Notes under the pieces: model-generated
Seen by the model: only the letters and a program-made list of their open reading frames with translations
The model's database searches: none
Told to the model about the DNA's origin: nothing
Shown here: positions 23,167 through 24,714 of the stretch, piece by piece
Position numbering within the stretch: the stretch's first letter is position 1
Layout of the letters: every line of letters begins with the position of its first letter
Translations under genes and position numbers: made by a program
From: a virus
Virus record (IMG/VR): IMGVR_UViG_3300042502_000401
Location: 1 to 24,714 of that record
Direction: 5' to 3' (one strand)
Length of the DNA: 24,714 nucleotides

Positions 23167-24138
23167 TTATGTTTGATTTGCATATCCTAATGGGAAACCA
23201 TTTCTAAATTCAGAACCCATTTTTGGAACTATCATCTGATATGCCATTATTAGTTCGGTAATACCCATATCTAAATTCCATTCAGGCATCCACCCAGTTG
23301 CTTCTATTTTTGCATTTGATACAATGTAATCCCTCTTATCAGGATCTTCGTAATAATCGTTGTATGATACCGCAAAATCCTTTACATGCGATTGTATCTT
23401 TTCCAATAATTCTTGCTTACTTAAATTTGCATTACTTAACCCAACATTGAATACTTCGTATTTATATTTGTCATAATTGTTTATCATAAAAAGAAAAGCA
23501 CTTGCCACATCTTTAATGTGAATAAAATTACGTTTAAAAGTTTTCTCAAATACAACAATGTATTTATCGGTAATTGCTTTGTAAGTAAAATCATTTACTA
23601 ATAAATCGGTTCTCATACGAGGAGATACACCAAATACAGTTGCTAATCTGAAAACAATAGCATCGGTATTTGATCTTAGAAAGTTTTCTGCTCCACATTT
23701 GGTGTTACCATATATTGAAATAGGGTTTAGGGGTGATTCTTCCGTGCATTCAGTTTGTCCAACTCCAATGCCATATCCACTATTTGTATTTGGATATAAA
23801 ATCTTTTTATTCTTGCCCTTAGTAAACTTTACAATATTAAATATTTGCTTAAAGTTAACTTCATTTGCTAATTGTGGTTCTGCATCACACGCAGGGAATC
23901 CCACAATTGCCGCAAGAGGAATTATTACATCGGCCTCATTACAAAGCCTTTCTAATAATTCCTCATTACGAACATCACCATAAACAAATTTAAAATTTGT
24001 ATTTGATGTATATGGTAGTAACGATAATTGGCTAAATATTAATTTATCTAAGCAAGTAACGTGGTATCCATTATCTAATAATGTTTCAGTTATTACAGAC
24101 CCCAAATAACCAGCACCACCTGTGATTAATACTTTCAT
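23167..24138 (-). CDS. NAD-dependent nucleotide-sugar epimerase/dehydratase (extended SDR), copy 3
   Basis: The ATG at 24138 overlaps the upstream stop in a TAATG junction and begins MKVLITGGAGYLGSVI directly, so I prefer it to an earlier in-frame codon at 24150. The 323-residue product has G7, G10 and G13 in the dinucleotide loop, IIPLAAIVGFPACD (72-85), NTNSGYG, and Y143-x-x-x-K147 in SIYGNTKCG. FRLATVFG, RNFIHIKDVASAF and FNVGLSNANLSK follow. The family members most like this are UDP- or GDP-sugar dehydratase/epimerases with a PLAAIVG motif. It is probably active. It lies between the PhyH-type gene and the RmlC-like gene. Confidence 0.92.
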   Translation of the reverse strand: MKVLITGGAGYLGSVITETLLDNGYHVTCLDKLIFSQLSLLPYTSNTNFKFVYGDVRNEELLERLCNEADVIIPLAAIVGFPACDAEPQLANEVNFKQIFNIVKFTKGKNKKILYPNTNSGYGIGVGQTECTEESPLNPISIYGNTKCGAENFLRSNTDAIVFRLATVFGVSPRMRTDLLVNDFTYKAITDKYIVVFEKTFKRNFIHIKDVASAFLFMINNYDKYKYEVFNVGLSNANLSKQELLEKIQSHVKDFAVSYNDYYEDPDKRDYIVSNAKIEATGWMPEWNLDMGITELIMAYQMIVPKMGSEFRNGFPLGYANQT

Positions 24139-24714
24139 TATTCTCCCCAATGTTTAGAACGTAATTCATAGATATCAATTGGTTCTCTTTTCATTTGGTT
24201 ACCCGGTCTGAAATAAGCACCTTTCTTTAAATACCCACCTAAGAAGTTTCTTCTCATTCTAGTAGTATCTTTATTTGGATCTGAACCATGCACAACATGA
24301 GAGTGTAAAAGTGCTACTTGTCCTTTTTTCAAATAACCCTCCACTTTTCTGAAATCATGTCCTTCCGGCATTACACAACTAATACCCCTTTCACTTCTCC
24401 AATTTTTAGTATTTGTTGCTTTTCTTTCTTCATTATCTTCCATTGGTAAAACAGGCAATCTATGAGAACCTTCATAGTTCCATACTGCACCATTTTCAGG
24501 GTCGTGATTATCTAATGCTAATGCAGTGTTGATGATTTCATTGTGCCCACACCCAGTATAGAATGCGTTTTGATGTTGGTCTCTTCCTAACTCACCCTTT
24601 GGTTTATAATAACCCCAAGTTTGCATTCCCACAACCTCACCTTCCATAAGAAATTCCATAGCTTCAATCATTTTAGGATGAGCAAATAGTTTTTCTATTT
24701 TTTCAGATGATTTA
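24138..24714 (-). CDS. Phytanoyl-CoA dioxygenase (PhyH) family protein, N-terminus beyond window
   Basis: The frame is open to the right edge, so the start lies outside; 192 residues are visible. From the edge it reads SSEKIEKLFAHPKMIEAMEF, then WGYYKPKGELGRDQHQNAFY, DPENGAVWNYEGSHRLPVLP and VALLHSHVVHGSDPNKD, the PhyH order. The first ligand motif is His-Gln-Asn (His codon 24573-24575, Asn codon 24567-24569), not the usual His-x-Asp. The distal His (in VVHGSDPN) and an Arg pair (MRRNFLGGYL) are there. PhyH-type enzymes hydroxylate small molecules with 2-oxoglutarate and Fe(II); substrate unknown. The Asn makes metal binding, and so activity, less certain. Confidence 0.88.
   Translation of the reverse strand, partial: KSSEKIEKLFAHPKMIEAMEFLMEGEVVGMQTWGYYKPKGELGRDQHQNAFYTGCGHNEIINTALALDNHDPENGAVWNYEGSHRLPVLPMEDNEERKATNTKNWRSERGISCVMPEGHDFRKVEGYLKKGQVALLHSHVVHGSDPNKDTTRMRRNFLGGYLKKGAYFRPGNQMKREPIDIYELRSKHWGE

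Noticed and set aside
1-24714. tRNA genes, CRISPR arrays, insertion sequences or attachment sites
   Set aside because: The few gaps (all under 155 bases) are A/T-rich without cloverleaf-like segments, spaced repeats, transposase genes or terminal repeats.

Overview
The window is part of a tailed, contractile (myovirus, T4-like) phage genome. Every supported gene lies on the minus strand, so genes read from right to left. The phage assignment rests on three T4-type tail genes at the left end: a baseplate hub-like protein cut by the window edge, the tail tube (gp19) and the tail sheath (gp18). The DNA is strongly AT-rich. Start codons are preceded by A/T-rich leaders with almost no recognisable Shine-Dalgarno sequence. 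That fits, but does not prove, a host of the Bacteroidota type; a marine or other aquatic phage is plausible by analogy with the polysaccharide clusters of marine T4-like phages.

Layout in the direction of transcription. The right edge (24714 to about 21990) holds a cut PhyH-type dioxygenase, an NAD-dependent epimerase, an RmlC-like epimerase and a TPP enzyme alpha-like half. A small orphan gene with its own promoter-like box follows, then two more NAD-dependent epimerases and the TPP enzyme beta-like half (21932 to 19211). The middle (19202 to 4173) is an unusually dense run: two paralogous glycosyltransferase-like proteins, a strongly degenerate S-adenosylmethionine synthetase homologue, seven divergent SGNH/GDSL-like proteins, a DUF4254-like helical protein with a 42-residue basic companion, a 2-oxoglutarate dioxygenase, a very short DegT-type aminotransferase homologue, a B12-binding-type radical SAM enzyme and a carbamoyltransferase. 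The left end (4141 to 1) is the tail module, with promoter-like boxes before each of its four genes and one clear intrinsic terminator after the tail tube gene.

The reading I favour is a phage-borne biosynthetic cluster for an elaborately decorated glycan, or a glycan-linked small molecule. The epimerases, RmlC-like enzyme, aminotransferase homologue and TPP enzyme would build an unusual sugar. The glycosyltransferase-like proteins would place it. The oxygenases, radical SAM enzyme, carbamoyltransferase and SGNH proteins would trim or decorate it. Whether the product coats the virion (the cluster abuts the tail sheath operon) or changes the infected cell surface cannot be told from sequence. 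Most genes from 21657 to 4173 overlap or sit within a few bases of each other (ATGA and TAATG junctions), so they look translationally coupled. The most unusual items are the seven-member SGNH set, the degenerate MetK homologue, the miniature DegT protein and a repeated TATATTTATA box whose complement on the other strand is the T4 late-promoter consensus.
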